Source: CAZTGZ01 sp964613385
Lineage (GTDB): Bacteria; Bacteroidota; Bacteroidia; NS11-12g; UBA9320
Direction: 5' to 3'
Assembly (NCBI GenBank): GCA_964613385.1
Contig: CAZTGZ010000003.1
Location: 1-64,000, forward strand
Length of the DNA stretch: 64,000 nucleotides
Position numbers and translations under genes: made by a program. Below the pieces are notes generated by a model. It was not told where the DNA came from, made no database searches, and saw only the letters and a program-made list of their open reading frames with translations. Each line of letters opens with the position of its first letter. Position 1 is the stretch's first letter. Positions 52,496 through 61,772 of the stretch are shown piece by piece.

Positions 52496-52688
52496 AATAC
52501 AAATCTTGTGTTTGTCAAAAGTAAGGATTATCTGTGAATTGAAAGGGGATTTCAGGCAATATTGAATTTACTTCGACGAGGATTGAAGAACAGTCGCTCA
52601 ATCAAGGTAAATTGACCAGTTTTAAAGATAGAGCAATGGCATATCAAGCTTAAAAATTGTTTCATATAGTTAAAGTGCGCTTTTTTGA

Positions 52689-52696
52689 TAACTTTG
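52689..52696 (+). promoter_or_regulatory. Possible -7 element (TAACTTTG)
   Basis: Exact TAnnTTTG match 26 bases before the ATG at 52722. The nearest TTG is 29 bases further upstream, outside the usual spacing. The rest of the 226-base gap 52496-52721 shows nothing recognisable. Confidence 0.35.
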
Positions 52697-52721
52697 TTCT
52701 GAATCGCACCGTTTAATTTCC

Positions 52722-53408
52722 ATGATGTTTAAACGTATTTTACCTATATTTTTGCTGCTGATTTTTCTCTCTGAAATAGGACTGTCGAACAATGATTCCC
52801 TTCAAAACAGGAAGAATTTAATAACTTTAGGAACGACTGGATTTTATCACAATGAGACAGGAAAGTACTATATTCTTACCGGAAGAAATTTTCTAAATTT
52901 AAGCATCAATATTTATTCTTTTATCAGGCATATCTCTTACGAAAGAAAAATAAGTAAAAATCTCTCCTTAACATTATCCCATCAATTCTATGCCCAATCT
53001 TCGGATAATTTCGTTCTTCGGGAAGAAAAGCACAATAATTATTGGGAAGCCAGGGATAAATGTAATTGTTATTCAATCTTAAAAGGTTCCGAGGTTTATT
53101 CTCTTGGGATGAAAGGCATAGATGGCATTGATCTATCAAAGAATTGGACCCTTAATACAAGTTTAGGTGCCCATCTGCAGTATAATCATCAATCTATTAT
53201 TGGTGTTTTTGAAAGGGAAGGACTTTTCTTTTTTTTCGACAATCCAGGTTATAAATTGGAGTTATCAGAAGATATGATTTTTCGGAATCGATTCGTTGCC
53301 GGTTTCAACGCCGGTTGGAATCAATTTCTGAAAACAAATAAAGAAAATTCCTACCCTGAGAATTATGGCTTTTTCTCTAATGCCTTTTATCTGGGTGTAA
53401 AATTCTAA
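52722..53408 (+). CDS. Predicted exported beta-barrel protein, first of two tandem paralogues
   Basis: 228 residues with signal peptide MMFKRILPIFLLLIFLSEIGLS. The mature part shares a plan with the next protein: NDSLQNRKNLITLGTTGFYHN near the start, alternating aromatic strands, and a C-terminal ENYGFFSNAFYLGVKF. The final Phe fits an outer-membrane barrel. AT-rich compared with flanking genes. No family recognised. Confidence 0.75.
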   Translation: MMFKRILPIFLLLIFLSEIGLSNNDSLQNRKNLITLGTTGFYHNETGKYYILTGRNFLNLSINIYSFIRHISYERKISKNLSLTLSHQFYAQSSDNFVLREEKHNNYWEARDKCNCYSILKGSEVYSLGMKGIDGIDLSKNWTLNTSLGAHLQYNHQSIIGVFEREGLFFFFDNPGYKLELSEDMIFRNRFVAGFNAGWNQFLKTNKENSYPENYGFFSNAFYLGVKF

Positions 53409-53439
53409 TGGCGTTCCATTATGACTAATATATTTAAAC

Positions 53440-54075
53440 ATGAAGGCGAATAACTTAATTTTTGCTATGTTTTTATCATGGATCACGAACAATGGCTATG
53501 CCAATGTTGATACTTTACGCGATCCAAAAAGGCAGATTAGTTTTGGTGTTTCAGGTGCATATTTCAATAAAACAAGGGATTGGAGTTTCTATGAAAACAA
53601 TTTTCCAGGCAACAAAAGATCATTAAACTTTGCATTAGATTATCGTAAAAAGTTAAATGACGAATACTATTTAGGCTTCCATTATGATTATTTCAGAACT
53701 GGTCTGAAAAATGAGATGAATGATAAGTTTGGAAAAAGATTTCAAAGTTCGTTTTTCCATTCTGTTGGTCTTTCGTTGTATAGAGGTTTTCGAAAAGAAT
53801 TTAATAATGATTTGTCTCTCGAATCCATGCTCGGTGCAGGCGTAGTTTCTCGAATTGGTAGCGAAAGGTATACAGTTGTGGATCTCGGTCAAAATGAAAT
53901 CCTAAGCCCGGTGGGTTTGAATGCAGGAATAGGAGAGTACCTTTTATACAAGGACTTTATTTTCGTAGGAATAGATTTTGAATTGAATGCCTACTATCCA
54001 ATAAAAGGAATCAATTTTTCCGAAAACTATAATTTTTTTATATCTAACACCATCTCCTTGGGCATGAGGTTCTAA
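53440..54075 (+). CDS. Predicted exported beta-barrel protein, second tandem paralogue
   Basis: 211 residues with signal peptide MKANNLIFAMFLSWITNNGYA. VDTLRDPKRQISFGVSGAYFNKT and the ending ENYNFFISNTISLGMRF line up with the preceding protein, so the two arose by duplication and then diverged strongly. Outer-membrane barrel likely. It starts 31 bases after its paralogue and converges on the hppD gene with 10 bases between. Confidence 0.75.
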   Translation: MKANNLIFAMFLSWITNNGYANVDTLRDPKRQISFGVSGAYFNKTRDWSFYENNFPGNKRSLNFALDYRKKLNDEYYLGFHYDYFRTGLKNEMNDKFGKRFQSSFFHSVGLSLYRGFRKEFNNDLSLESMLGAGVVSRIGSERYTVVDLGQNEILSPVGLNAGIGEYLLYKDFIFVGIDFELNAYYPIKGINFSENYNFFISNTISLGMRF

Positions 54076-54085
54076 AAGGATTTTC

Positions 54086-55246
54086 CTACAAAGTACCTCT
54101 CCTTTCCTGCTCAGCCTCTATGCTTTCAAACAATGCCTGAAAATTACCCTTACCAAATGATTTGGCACCTTTGCGCTGAATGATTTCGAAGAACAAGGTC
54201 GGACGGTCTTCCACTGGCTTAGTGAATATCTGCAACAAATATCCTTCCTCATCCCGGTCGACCATGATGCCCCATTTTTTCAATTCTTCCAGATCTTCCT
54301 CAATTATGCCTACGCGTTCTTTTACGGTGTCATAATATGTTCCGGGAACATATAGAAACTCTACGCCCCTTTTGCGCATTTCGGAAATCGTGAATACAAT
54401 ATCATCCGTGGCCACCGCTATATGCTGACAGCCCGGACCTTTGTAGAAATCGAGATATTCTTCCACCTGAGATTTTTTCTTGCCAATGGCAGGTTCGTTG
54501 ATCGGGAATTTAATATATCCGTTTCCGTTCGACATCACCTTGCTCATTAATGCCGTGTATTCTGTTGAAATGTCTTTATCATCAAAAGTGATCAGATTGG
54601 CAAAACCCATCACCTTGGCGTAAAATCCGGCCCAGGTATTCATGGCTCCCAATTCTACATTGCCTACCATATGGTCGATATACTTCAATCCGGTAGGAAT
54701 GGGATGATATTCGGTGTTTAAGGCTTCGAACCCGGGAAGAAAAACACCTGTATAATCTTTGCGTTCGATGAAAATATGAACGGTATCACCATAGGTATGA
54801 ATGCCGGATCTTCTTATTTTACCAAATTTATCTTCGATGGTTTCAGGTTGAAGATAAGGTTTAGCTCCGCGTGAAACGGTTTGTTCGAAAGCATCGTAGG
54901 CATCATCCACCCACAGCGCAATTACCTTAACTCCATCTCCGTGTTTGGCCAGATGTTTTCCCATTTCGCTTTGCTCATCGAATGGTGTGCTGAGCACCAA
55001 ACGGATTTTTCCTTGTTGTAACACATAACTGGTATGGGTTCTTTGTCCTGTTTCTAAACCTGCATAGGCCAAGTCCTGGAATCCAAACGCCGTTTTATAA
55101 AAATGAGCCGCCTGTTTGGCATTACCTACATACAATTCCACATAATCGGTACCGTGGATGGGTAAGAAGTCATCTGCCTTGTCGAATAGTTTTCCGGTCT
55201 CGGAATATTCAAAATTTTGTACTTTGGTTAAATCTGCAATTTCCAT
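54086..55246 (-). CDS. hppD: 4-Hydroxyphenylpyruvate dioxygenase
   Basis: 386 residues from the ATG at 55246 (MEIADLTKVQNFEY), 13 bases after the hmgA stop; an ATG at 55273 would overlap hmgA. Converts 4-hydroxyphenylpyruvate to homogentisate with Fe(II) and O2. Two VOC domains: FLPIHGTDYVELYVGNAKQAAHFY and LKYIDHMVGNVELG with the first iron His, GPGCQHIAVATDDI with the second His, LFFEIIQRKGAKSFGKGNF with the iron Glu and the C-terminal FGxGNF signature. Works with HmgA directly upstream in tyrosine breakdown. Confidence 0.96.
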   Translation of the reverse strand: MEIADLTKVQNFEYSETGKLFDKADDFLPIHGTDYVELYVGNAKQAAHFYKTAFGFQDLAYAGLETGQRTHTSYVLQQGKIRLVLSTPFDEQSEMGKHLAKHGDGVKVIALWVDDAYDAFEQTVSRGAKPYLQPETIEDKFGKIRRSGIHTYGDTVHIFIERKDYTGVFLPGFEALNTEYHPIPTGLKYIDHMVGNVELGAMNTWAGFYAKVMGFANLITFDDKDISTEYTALMSKVMSNGNGYIKFPINEPAIGKKKSQVEEYLDFYKGPGCQHIAVATDDIVFTISEMRKRGVEFLYVPGTYYDTVKERVGIIEEDLEELKKWGIMVDRDEEGYLLQIFTKPVEDRPTLFFEIIQRKGAKSFGKGNFQALFESIEAEQERRGTL

Positions 55247-55259
55247 ATCAAGATTATTT

Positions 55260-56438
55260 TTATGCCAATTCATTTACCGGTTGGCTCAACCAGCTTTGAT
55301 AATACTCAGGTAATTCAATATTGCATGCCTCGGTGGTAATGGCCACGGGTCTGAAAGGATCTATCATCACCGCCAATTCATGCGTTTCTTTTTTGCCAAT
55401 GCTTCGCTCTATGGCACCGGGATGTGGACCATGTGGAATACCTCCCGGGTGCAAAGTGATTTGCCCTTTGCTGATATTGTTCCGGCTCATGAAATCTCCA
55501 TCTACATAATACAGCAGTTCATCACTGTCAATATTGCTGTGGTGGTATGGAGCCGGAATTGCTTCCGGATGATAGTCATATAACCTCGGCACAAAACTGC
55601 AAATCACGAAATTGTGTCCCTGAAAATGTTGATGTATGGGTGGCGGCATATGAATTCGGCCCGTAATGGGTTCAAAATTGAATATGCTCATGGCGTACGG
55701 ATAACTGCAGCCATCATAACCCACCACGTCAAAGGGATGCGTTTCATAGGTATAAGGATAAATCAGTCCTCTTTTTTTAATTTTAATCTCAAAATCACCT
55801 TTTTCGTCGATGGTTCTCAGATTGCCGGGAAGTTTGAAATCTCTTTCGCAAAACGGAGAATTCTCTAAAAATTGACCATATTGATTGCGATAGCGTGAAG
55901 GTGTTTCAATGGGACTGAACGATTCGACGAACAATATCAGGTTATCCTGATCTTTGAATTCCAATTGATAAACCGTACCCCTGGGAATCACCAGGTAGTC
56001 GCCATATTCGAATGGTATTTCGCCATACATGGTAAAGAGGGTCCCTTCTCCTTTGTGTATAAAGAGAAGCTCATCAGCATCGGCATTCTTGAAAAACCAA
56101 TCGTTCATGCTCTTACGTGGCGCTGCCAACCCAATATGCATGTCATCATTCACAAAAAGTACCTTTCTGCTTTGAATGTAGTCGTCTTCGGGCATTACCT
56201 GCATTCCCTTAAAGCTTCTCGCCTGCAGGTTGTCAAGAATGGCAATTTCAGGTCTGACACTATAAGGTGTGCCATGCGCCTTAACCATGGTGGGCGGATA
56301 TAAATGGTAAACCAGAGATGAGACTCCGTTGAATCCTTCAGTGCCGAACAATTCTTCATGATATAAGGAGCCGTTTGGCTGACGGAATACGATATGTCTT
56401 TTATGTGGGATAATCCCTTCCTGACGATAAATCGGCAT
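55260..56438 (-). CDS. hmgA: Homogentisate 1,2-dioxygenase
   Basis: 392 residues. Cleaves homogentisate to maleylacetoacetate using Fe(II) and O2. Typical cupin fold: NDWFFKNADADELLFIHKGEGTLFTMYGEIPFEYGDYLVIPRGTVY, PFDVVGYDGCSYPYAMSIFNFEPITGRIHMPPPIHQHFQGHNFVICSFVPRL with iron His residues, YYVDGDFMSR and HPGGIPHGPHPG. Short Bacteroidota form. First gene of hmgA-hppD. An FNR-like box lies 44 bases upstream. Fumarylacetoacetase and the maleylacetoacetate isomerase are not in the window. Confidence 0.95.
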   Translation of the reverse strand: MPIYRQEGIIPHKRHIVFRQPNGSLYHEELFGTEGFNGVSSLVYHLYPPTMVKAHGTPYSVRPEIAILDNLQARSFKGMQVMPEDDYIQSRKVLFVNDDMHIGLAAPRKSMNDWFFKNADADELLFIHKGEGTLFTMYGEIPFEYGDYLVIPRGTVYQLEFKDQDNLILFVESFSPIETPSRYRNQYGQFLENSPFCERDFKLPGNLRTIDEKGDFEIKIKKRGLIYPYTYETHPFDVVGYDGCSYPYAMSIFNFEPITGRIHMPPPIHQHFQGHNFVICSFVPRLYDYHPEAIPAPYHHSNIDSDELLYYVDGDFMSRNNISKGQITLHPGGIPHGPHPGAIERSIGKKETHELAVMIDPFRPVAITTEACNIELPEYYQSWLSQPVNELA

Positions 56439-56481
56439 AATGATTTTTGGGCAAATTAATCCCCGGAATCATAACTGACGA

Positions 56482-56495
56482 TTGATATTCATCAG
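56482..56495. promoter_or_regulatory. FNR-like palindrome TTGAT-ATTC-ATCAG before hmgA
   Basis: Nine of ten defined bases of TTGAT-N4-ATCAA. A near-consensus -7 element TTAATTTG lies on the minus strand at 56459-56452. If transcription starts about 7 bases after it, the box is centred close to -43, the position used by CRP/FNR class II activators. Confidence 0.4.
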
Positions 56496-56520
56496 TTTTC
56501 AAATTGATTTATGCCCGTAT

Positions 56521-56913
56521 TTATAACTTACGGGAAGTGGCTTTGGTTCTTTTCCTGTCGTCTTCAGCCTGAATACGGAACAACGTTATTTTTCGTATCA
56601 AATCCAATGGTAAGGGCAGATGATTCGGCATTTGTATGGTTCCTTTGGAAGTTGGAAAGTCGCCCAATTCATCTTTAAAAGGTTCAATGGCGGCAGGACC
56701 GGGATATAATCCAATATGTGCCTTGAATGCGGCAAAATGGATAAGATTACGTCCTTTATATTTAAAAGTAGGAATACCATAACCCAAAGTTTCTTCCGGC
56801 TCCGGCACCAAACTGCGGAGCAAATCTCGTATTTGAGTGAGCCGATCACGGATTTCACCTTCAAAGCCTGAAATATAAGAATCAATAACCGTTTGATTTT
56901 GAGGATCTTCCAT
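56521..56913 (-). CDS. DUF1801 family protein (YdhG/iron-chaperone-like)
   Basis: 130 residues, cytoplasmic. VIDSYISGFEGEIRDRLTQIRDLLRSLVPE and ETLGYGIPTFKYKGRNLIHFAAFKAHIGLYPGP match the DUF1801 domain, with the substrate-side LIHFAAFKAHIGLYP strand and the final SKGTIQMPNHLPLPLDLIRKI. Function unknown; some members are called iron chaperones (frataxin-like fold). Sits between gcvP and hmgA on the same strand, 51 bases after gcvP. Confidence 0.9.
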   Translation of the reverse strand: MEDPQNQTVIDSYISGFEGEIRDRLTQIRDLLRSLVPEPEETLGYGIPTFKYKGRNLIHFAAFKAHIGLYPGPAAIEPFKDELGDFPTSKGTIQMPNHLPLPLDLIRKITLFRIQAEDDRKRTKATSRKL

Positions 56914-56964
56914 TACAATTATTAATTGGCTGTCAAAACAATTTGTTTAAACATTCAATGAAAT

Positions 56965-59850
56965 TCAGGCATTATCAGATGTCGCATACGCTTCAATTGG
57001 CAAACAAGCGCAAACCAGATTTCTGTCGCCATAAGTATTGTCAACTCTGGAAACGAAAGGCCAGAACTTGCGTTCGTGAATATATGGCAGCGGGAAAGCG
57101 GCTACTTCTCTGGAATATCCGTGCGACCACTCATTAGCGGTTACCGTTTCGGCCGTATGTGGCGCATTTTTTAACGGATTATCTTCCTTATCATAGGTGC
57201 CGTTTTCTATTTGTGCAATTTCATGTCTGATTTGGATCAGTGCATCACAGAAGCGGTCAAGTTCCGTTTTGCTTTCACTTTCAGTGGGTTCAATCATCAG
57301 CGTACCGGCAACTGGAAATGAAACGGTAGGTGCATGAAAGCCATAATCCATCAACCTTTTGGCTATGTCTTCAACCTGCACGCCGCTGCTGATTTTTAAA
57401 GGACGAGTATCCAATATCATCTCGTGGGCCACCGTTCCATTCTTACCTGAATATAAAGTCTCATAATGTCCCTTAAAACGGGCACGCATATAATTGGCGT
57501 TGAGAATTGCCGTTTCTGTTGCCTCTCGTAAACCTTTAGCGCCCATTAATCGGATATACGCATAGCTGATCACTAAAATACTGGCACTTCCGAAGGGTGC
57601 AGCGCTCACCGCGTGCATGGCGTTGTCACCTCCGGTTTTTACCTCAGCATGTCCCGGTAAAAAAGGAACCAAATGAGGTGCTACACCGATGGGTCCCATT
57701 CCAGGACCACCGCCTCCATGAGGAATACAAAAGGTCTTATGCAAGTTCAAATGGCAAACATCCGCTCCGATATTTCCGGGATTGGTCAGTCCAACCTGGG
57801 CGTTCATATTGGCACCATCCATATAAACCTGTCCGCCATACTGGTGGATTAAGGCCGTGATTTCGCGAATATTTTCTTCATATACGCCATGGGTAGACGG
57901 ATAAGTAACCATCAATACAGCCAGGTCGTCCTTGTGTTGTTCTGCTTTGGTTTTAAGGTCATCAAATAAAACATAACCCTGATCATCGCAAGCAACCACC
58001 ACCACTTTCATACCTGCCATAACAGCACTGGCCGGATTGGTACCATGAGCCGATGAAGGGATCAAAGCGACATTCCGGTGTGTTTCACCTCTGTGCTTAA
58101 AATACTCTCTGATGACCATAAGGCCGGCATATTCTCCCTGTGCTCCTGAATTTGGCTGTAAGCTCATGCCCGCGAATCCGGTGATTTCCATCAGGTCCTG
58201 ACTTAATTCTTTCAGCATTCGGGTATAGCCTTTTGCCTGATCGACCGGAGCAAATGGGTGTAACTGATTCATTTCGGCCCAGGTAACGGGTACCATTTCC
58301 ACCGTGGCATTGAGTTTCATGGTACAACTTCCCAGAGATATCATGCTATGCACCATCGATAAATCGCGGCTTTCCAGACGTTTGATATAGCGAAGCATCT
58401 CGTGTTCTGTGTGATAGCTGTTGAAAACAGGATGGGTCAGGTATTCGCTTTTTCTAACTAGGGCGTCAGGCCAGTTGATTTCGAGTTTGGCTGCGTGTGA
58501 CAGACAATCGAAAGCTGTTTTGCCTACTGCTTCTGCGAACATGTCTGCCAGATGTTGAATATCTGAAGGCGTGGTGGTTTCATCTATGGAAATACCCACT
58601 GCATTTTCAAAATAGCGCAGATTGATTTGATGGCTGAGGGCTACGTTCCTGATTTTTTGGAGCGTATCCGCGTCCGTAGTCACATGTAATGTGTCGAAAT
58701 AATGGGCATGGGCCAATTCGAATCCCATGTTTTTAAGTGCCATTTCTAACAGGCGAGTGAGTCCATGTGTTCTTTCCGCAATGGCTCGAATTCCCTTAGG
58801 ACCATGATAAACTGCATACATACTGCTCATAATGGCCAAAAGGACCTGAGCTGTACAGATATTACTGGTGGCTTTATCTCTTCGGATATGTTGTTCGCGA
58901 GTTTGCAGCGCCATTCTTAAGGCATGTTTGCCTTTGGCATCTACCGATACACCGATAATTCTACCGGGTATATTTCTTTTGAAAACATCTTTGGTTGCGA
59001 AATATGCCGCATGTGGCCCTCCATAGCCCATAGGCACGCCAAATCTCTGCGTATTCCCCAATACTACATCGGCACCAAATTCTCCGGGTGGGCGCAACAT
59101 GGCCAGACTGAGGATATCTGCCGCAAATGCTACCATTACATTTTGAGCATGAGCTTTTTGAACGAACTCGGTGTAGTTTTCTGCATTTCCTTGATTGTCA
59201 GGGTATTGCAGAATAGCTCCAAAATAACTGGAATCAAGCTCAACGGCATCTGCATTTCCTACGACCAATTCGATGTCGAGTGGTTCTGCTCTGGTGATCA
59301 GAACATCCAATGTTTGAGGGAATACCTGGTTTGAAACGAAAAAGCGGTTGCCCTGATCCTTGCCTTTCATGGCATGAAACATGTGCATGGCTTCTGCGGC
59401 TGCTGTTCCTTCATCGAGCAGGGAGGCATTGGCTACTTCCATTCCCGTTAAGTCCATAATCATGGTCTGAAAATTGAGCAGGGCTTCCAAACGACCTTGT
59501 GCAATTTCAGCCTGATATGGGGTGTATTGTGTATACCAGCCCGGATTTTCGAGGATATTTCTCAATACCACCAGCGGTGTAAAATTATTGTAATAGCCCT
59601 GACCAATATACGATTTGAAAACTTTGTTTTCGTTGGCCATGTCACGCATCATTCTCAGGAATTCCTGCTCGCTGATGCCATCCGCAATATTTAATTCCCG
59701 GTTGAGTCGGATATCTTCCGGAATGGTCTTACGAATAAGTTCATCCATAGAAGCGCATCCTATGGTTTTTAACATTTCCTGTTTTTCGTCTTCACGAATG
59801 CTGTTGTGCCTTTCATTGAAGGCTTCTCGGTATTGGATATTCAGTGACAT
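56965..59850 (-). CDS. gcvP: Glycine dehydrogenase (decarboxylating), P protein of the glycine cleavage system
   Basis: 961 residues from MSLNIQYREAFNERH at 59850; upstream in-frame starts to 59946 would add 32 residues not like GcvP. Single-chain fused form. Decarboxylates glycine with PLP and passes the aminomethyl group to GcvH. N-terminal half: YTPYQAEIAQGRLEALLNFQ, SLLDEGTAAAEAM. C-terminal half: LGSCTMKLNATVEMVP and the PLP lysine in CHLNLHKTFCIPHGGGGPGMGPIGV. Cytoplasmic. The genes for T, H and L proteins are not here. Confidence 0.97.
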   Translation of the reverse strand: MSLNIQYREAFNERHNSIREDEKQEMLKTIGCASMDELIRKTIPEDIRLNRELNIADGISEQEFLRMMRDMANENKVFKSYIGQGYYNNFTPLVVLRNILENPGWYTQYTPYQAEIAQGRLEALLNFQTMIMDLTGMEVANASLLDEGTAAAEAMHMFHAMKGKDQGNRFFVSNQVFPQTLDVLITRAEPLDIELVVGNADAVELDSSYFGAILQYPDNQGNAENYTEFVQKAHAQNVMVAFAADILSLAMLRPPGEFGADVVLGNTQRFGVPMGYGGPHAAYFATKDVFKRNIPGRIIGVSVDAKGKHALRMALQTREQHIRRDKATSNICTAQVLLAIMSSMYAVYHGPKGIRAIAERTHGLTRLLEMALKNMGFELAHAHYFDTLHVTTDADTLQKIRNVALSHQINLRYFENAVGISIDETTTPSDIQHLADMFAEAVGKTAFDCLSHAAKLEINWPDALVRKSEYLTHPVFNSYHTEHEMLRYIKRLESRDLSMVHSMISLGSCTMKLNATVEMVPVTWAEMNQLHPFAPVDQAKGYTRMLKELSQDLMEITGFAGMSLQPNSGAQGEYAGLMVIREYFKHRGETHRNVALIPSSAHGTNPASAVMAGMKVVVVACDDQGYVLFDDLKTKAEQHKDDLAVLMVTYPSTHGVYEENIREITALIHQYGGQVYMDGANMNAQVGLTNPGNIGADVCHLNLHKTFCIPHGGGGPGMGPIGVAPHLVPFLPGHAEVKTGGDNAMHAVSAAPFGSASILVISYAYIRLMGAKGLREATETAILNANYMRARFKGHYETLYSGKNGTVAHEMILDTRPLKISSGVQVEDIAKRLMDYGFHAPTVSFPVAGTLMIEPTESESKTELDRFCDALIQIRHEIAQIENGTYDKEDNPLKNAPHTAETVTANEWSHGYSREVAAFPLPYIHERKFWPFVSRVDNTYGDRNLVCACLPIEAYATSDNA

Positions 59851-59867
59851 GATAAAATTTAAAGGGG

Positions 59868-59875
59868 CAAAAATA
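59868..59875 (-). promoter_or_regulatory. Possible -7 element (TATTTTTG) for gcvP
   Basis: Exact TAnnTTTG match on the minus strand, 18 bases before the gcvP ATG at 59850. It fits that start rather than longer ones. No TTG at the usual -33 distance. No glycine riboswitch is recognisable in the leader, which would be very short. Confidence 0.35.
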
Positions 59876-59950
59876 CAAACTGCAACGTATTCGCGACTGT
59901 TAAAAGTCATTTTTAGGCGATGCAACATAGAATCAATTACTTGCATCTAT

Positions 59951-59962
59951 CGTTTATAAACG
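59951..59962. promoter_or_regulatory. Palindrome CGTTTATAAACG
   Basis: Twelve-base perfect palindrome in the divergent region between gcvP and the PorG-like gene. It could be an operator; an AT-rich palindrome of this length may also occur by chance. Confidence 0.25.
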
Positions 59963-60017
59963 TTATCTTCTCTGAATCTTTTTGAATTGAGCAGTAAAAC
60001 ATCAAAATTCCGTGCTT

Positions 60018-60926
60018 ATGAAATATGAATTGAAAAATTTCCGGCCCTATGAAAAGATGCTCACCTGTTTGAGGAATTGGATGTGTATTTCTGTAGTAAT
60101 TTTCGTTGTACCATTCAGTGGATTGGCTCAAAAAAGGAAATACAACGGGAGGGTATCCGACATGGCATATGAGTTTGGTATGGGCAGCAGTGTTTTACTT
60201 GGCGATTTAGGCGGAGCAGATGCGGTGGGTTCACATGGGTTGAAAGACATAGACCCTGAGGCCATGAAATACAGCTTTGATCTGGGCGTGATTTTAAAAT
60301 CTTCGGCCATGTTGTCGTACAGAATCAATGGGCAGTATGCACTTTTACATGGCAGTGATTCGTACACACAGGAGTATTTCCGGAAGAAGCGCAACCTTTC
60401 TGTAAATACACATATTTTCTCTTTCCGTCCCATGTTTGAATTGAAAATGCCATTGTCGAAGAGGAGCATGGGTCGGAGTAGATCTTTTATTTGCCTGAGT
60501 GCCGGGGCCGGGGTGGTTTTCTTTCAACCAACGGCCAGGGTAAACGGGAAAAACTACGCTTTACAACCTTTAGGTACGGAAGGTCAATTTGTACGTTCAC
60601 CGGAAGATCCTTACAAAAGAATCGTATTAAATATTCCATTCGGTGTCAGTTATGGTTATAAACTGTCAAAGTCTATGAGTCTGTTCCTGGATTTGAGTGC
60701 CAACAGAACCTTTACGGATTATCTGGACGATGTAAGTCGCAAGTATGAGAGTAATGAAGCCATCCGGAACAGGAATGGAGAAATAGCAGCATTTCTGGCT
60801 GACCCAAATACGGCGGAAATCAAAAGAGTAGCAGGGGTTGAGAGAGGAAATGCCTCTCAGGCTGATAACTATTTTACTTTTGGACTTCGATTCAGATATC
60901 AGCGGCCTTCTAACAGATTGTTTTAA
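60018..60926 (+). CDS. DUF6089/PorG-like outer-membrane protein
   Basis: 302 residues from the ATG at 60018 (a GTG two codons upstream is possible). A signal peptide spans about residues 20-38 (NWMCISVVIFVVPFSGLAQ), preceded by a longer than usual n-region. DMAYEFGMGSSVLLGDLGGADAVG, LGVILKSSAMLSYRINGQYALLHGSD and the terminal FTFGLRFRYQRPS suit an outer-membrane barrel of the PorG (DUF6089) type; GDLGG near the start is a family hallmark. T9SS PorG is one member, others are unassigned. A hairpin follows the stop. Confidence 0.82.
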   Translation: MKYELKNFRPYEKMLTCLRNWMCISVVIFVVPFSGLAQKRKYNGRVSDMAYEFGMGSSVLLGDLGGADAVGSHGLKDIDPEAMKYSFDLGVILKSSAMLSYRINGQYALLHGSDSYTQEYFRKKRNLSVNTHIFSFRPMFELKMPLSKRSMGRSRSFICLSAGAGVVFFQPTARVNGKNYALQPLGTEGQFVRSPEDPYKRIVLNIPFGVSYGYKLSKSMSLFLDLSANRTFTDYLDDVSRKYESNEAIRNRNGEIAAFLADPNTAEIKRVAGVERGNASQADNYFTFGLRFRYQRPSNRLF

Positions 60927-60931
60927 TAAAA

Positions 60932-60954
60932 AAGAGGCCGACAAGCGACCTCTT
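60932..60954. other. Hairpin after the PorG-like gene
   Basis: AAGAGG (60932-60937) pairs with CCTCTT (60949-60954) with an 11-nt loop. The T run is on the minus-strand side only, so it is a good terminator for antisense transcripts but a poor one for the gene it follows. Confidence 0.35.
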
Positions 60955-61193
60955 GAGTGTAAAGTTTAAACCATAAACTGTTTTTAAGTAAAAAAAAGAA
61001 GTATTTGAAAGCAGTTCAAAACTTATACATTTTTTGGACTTTTCCAAATATTTAAACTATAAATATACTAATTGATTGATATTTAGTCGATTAAACAGAG
61101 GTGATTCGTGACATTCACATGACAAATTGGGTCTTTCGTGGTCAATTTTCTGTAACACTTCCCATAGATAACTTCATTGAATCTATAAAACAT

Positions 61194-61201
61194 TAATTTT
61201 G
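61194..61201 (+). promoter_or_regulatory. Possible -7 element (TAATTTTG)
   Basis: Exact TAnnTTTG match 20 bases before the ATG at 61221. TTG at 61177-61179 gives a 14-base spacer, shorter than usual. The rest of 60955-61193 is AT-rich with nothing recognised. Confidence 0.4.
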
Positions 61202-61220
61202 GAGCAAATAATTAATAATC

Positions 61221-61745
61221 ATGAAAAAGTTGATTTTTGCCCTGTTACTTACAGGTTCAGTGTATTTGTACTCTTGTAAAGAAAAAACAAACGACGATCC
61301 CAATCCAAATTCGAATTCTTCCAAAACAAAGCGGGAGTTGCTATTGGCCGGAAACTGGCAGTTGACCAGCGGTCTCATTCAACCTCCCATTACCATCGAA
61401 ATATTCGGTCAGGTTGTAACCATTTCTGACATCCGTGAATATATGGGTTCTGAAGAGTGTAATCTTGACGATTTCCTTCTTTTTAACGGTGATGGAACCA
61501 TTACCAACGATGCCGGAGCAGTAAAATGCGACCCAAGTGACCCACAACAGGAAAGTGGCGGAACCTGGGCATTGTTGGAAAATGATACAAAATTGAGAAT
61601 TGTGGATGGTGGTGATACAACGCTATTGACGTTGACTGAATTAACTGCAACCTCGATGAAAGGTGTTTCAACCATGGAACTTGAAAACGACACGGCCACT
61701 GTGACGCACAACATTTCCATGAACTTTACCAATATTAAGAAATAA
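61221..61745 (+). CDS. Lipocalin-like (calycin) lipoprotein
   Basis: 174 residues with lipoprotein signal MKKLIFALLLTGSVYLYSCKEK, a low-complexity Asp/Asn/Pro/Ser linker, and a domain LAGNWQLTSGLI to ISMNFTNIKK. G-x-W near the start, SEECNLDDFLLFNGDGTITNDAGAVKCDPSDPQQ and GGTWALLENDTKLRIV match the lipocalin-like domain common in Bacteroidota lipoproteins, with a probable C-C bridge between EEC and VKC. Outer-membrane or surface lipoprotein; the ligand is unknown. Confidence 0.85.
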   Translation: MKKLIFALLLTGSVYLYSCKEKTNDDPNPNSNSSKTKRELLLAGNWQLTSGLIQPPITIEIFGQVVTISDIREYMGSEECNLDDFLLFNGDGTITNDAGAVKCDPSDPQQESGGTWALLENDTKLRIVDGGDTTLLTLTELTATSMKGVSTMELENDTATVTHNISMNFTNIKK

Positions 61746-61772
61746 AAGAGATTTTCGAAGTTTTACCAGGCT

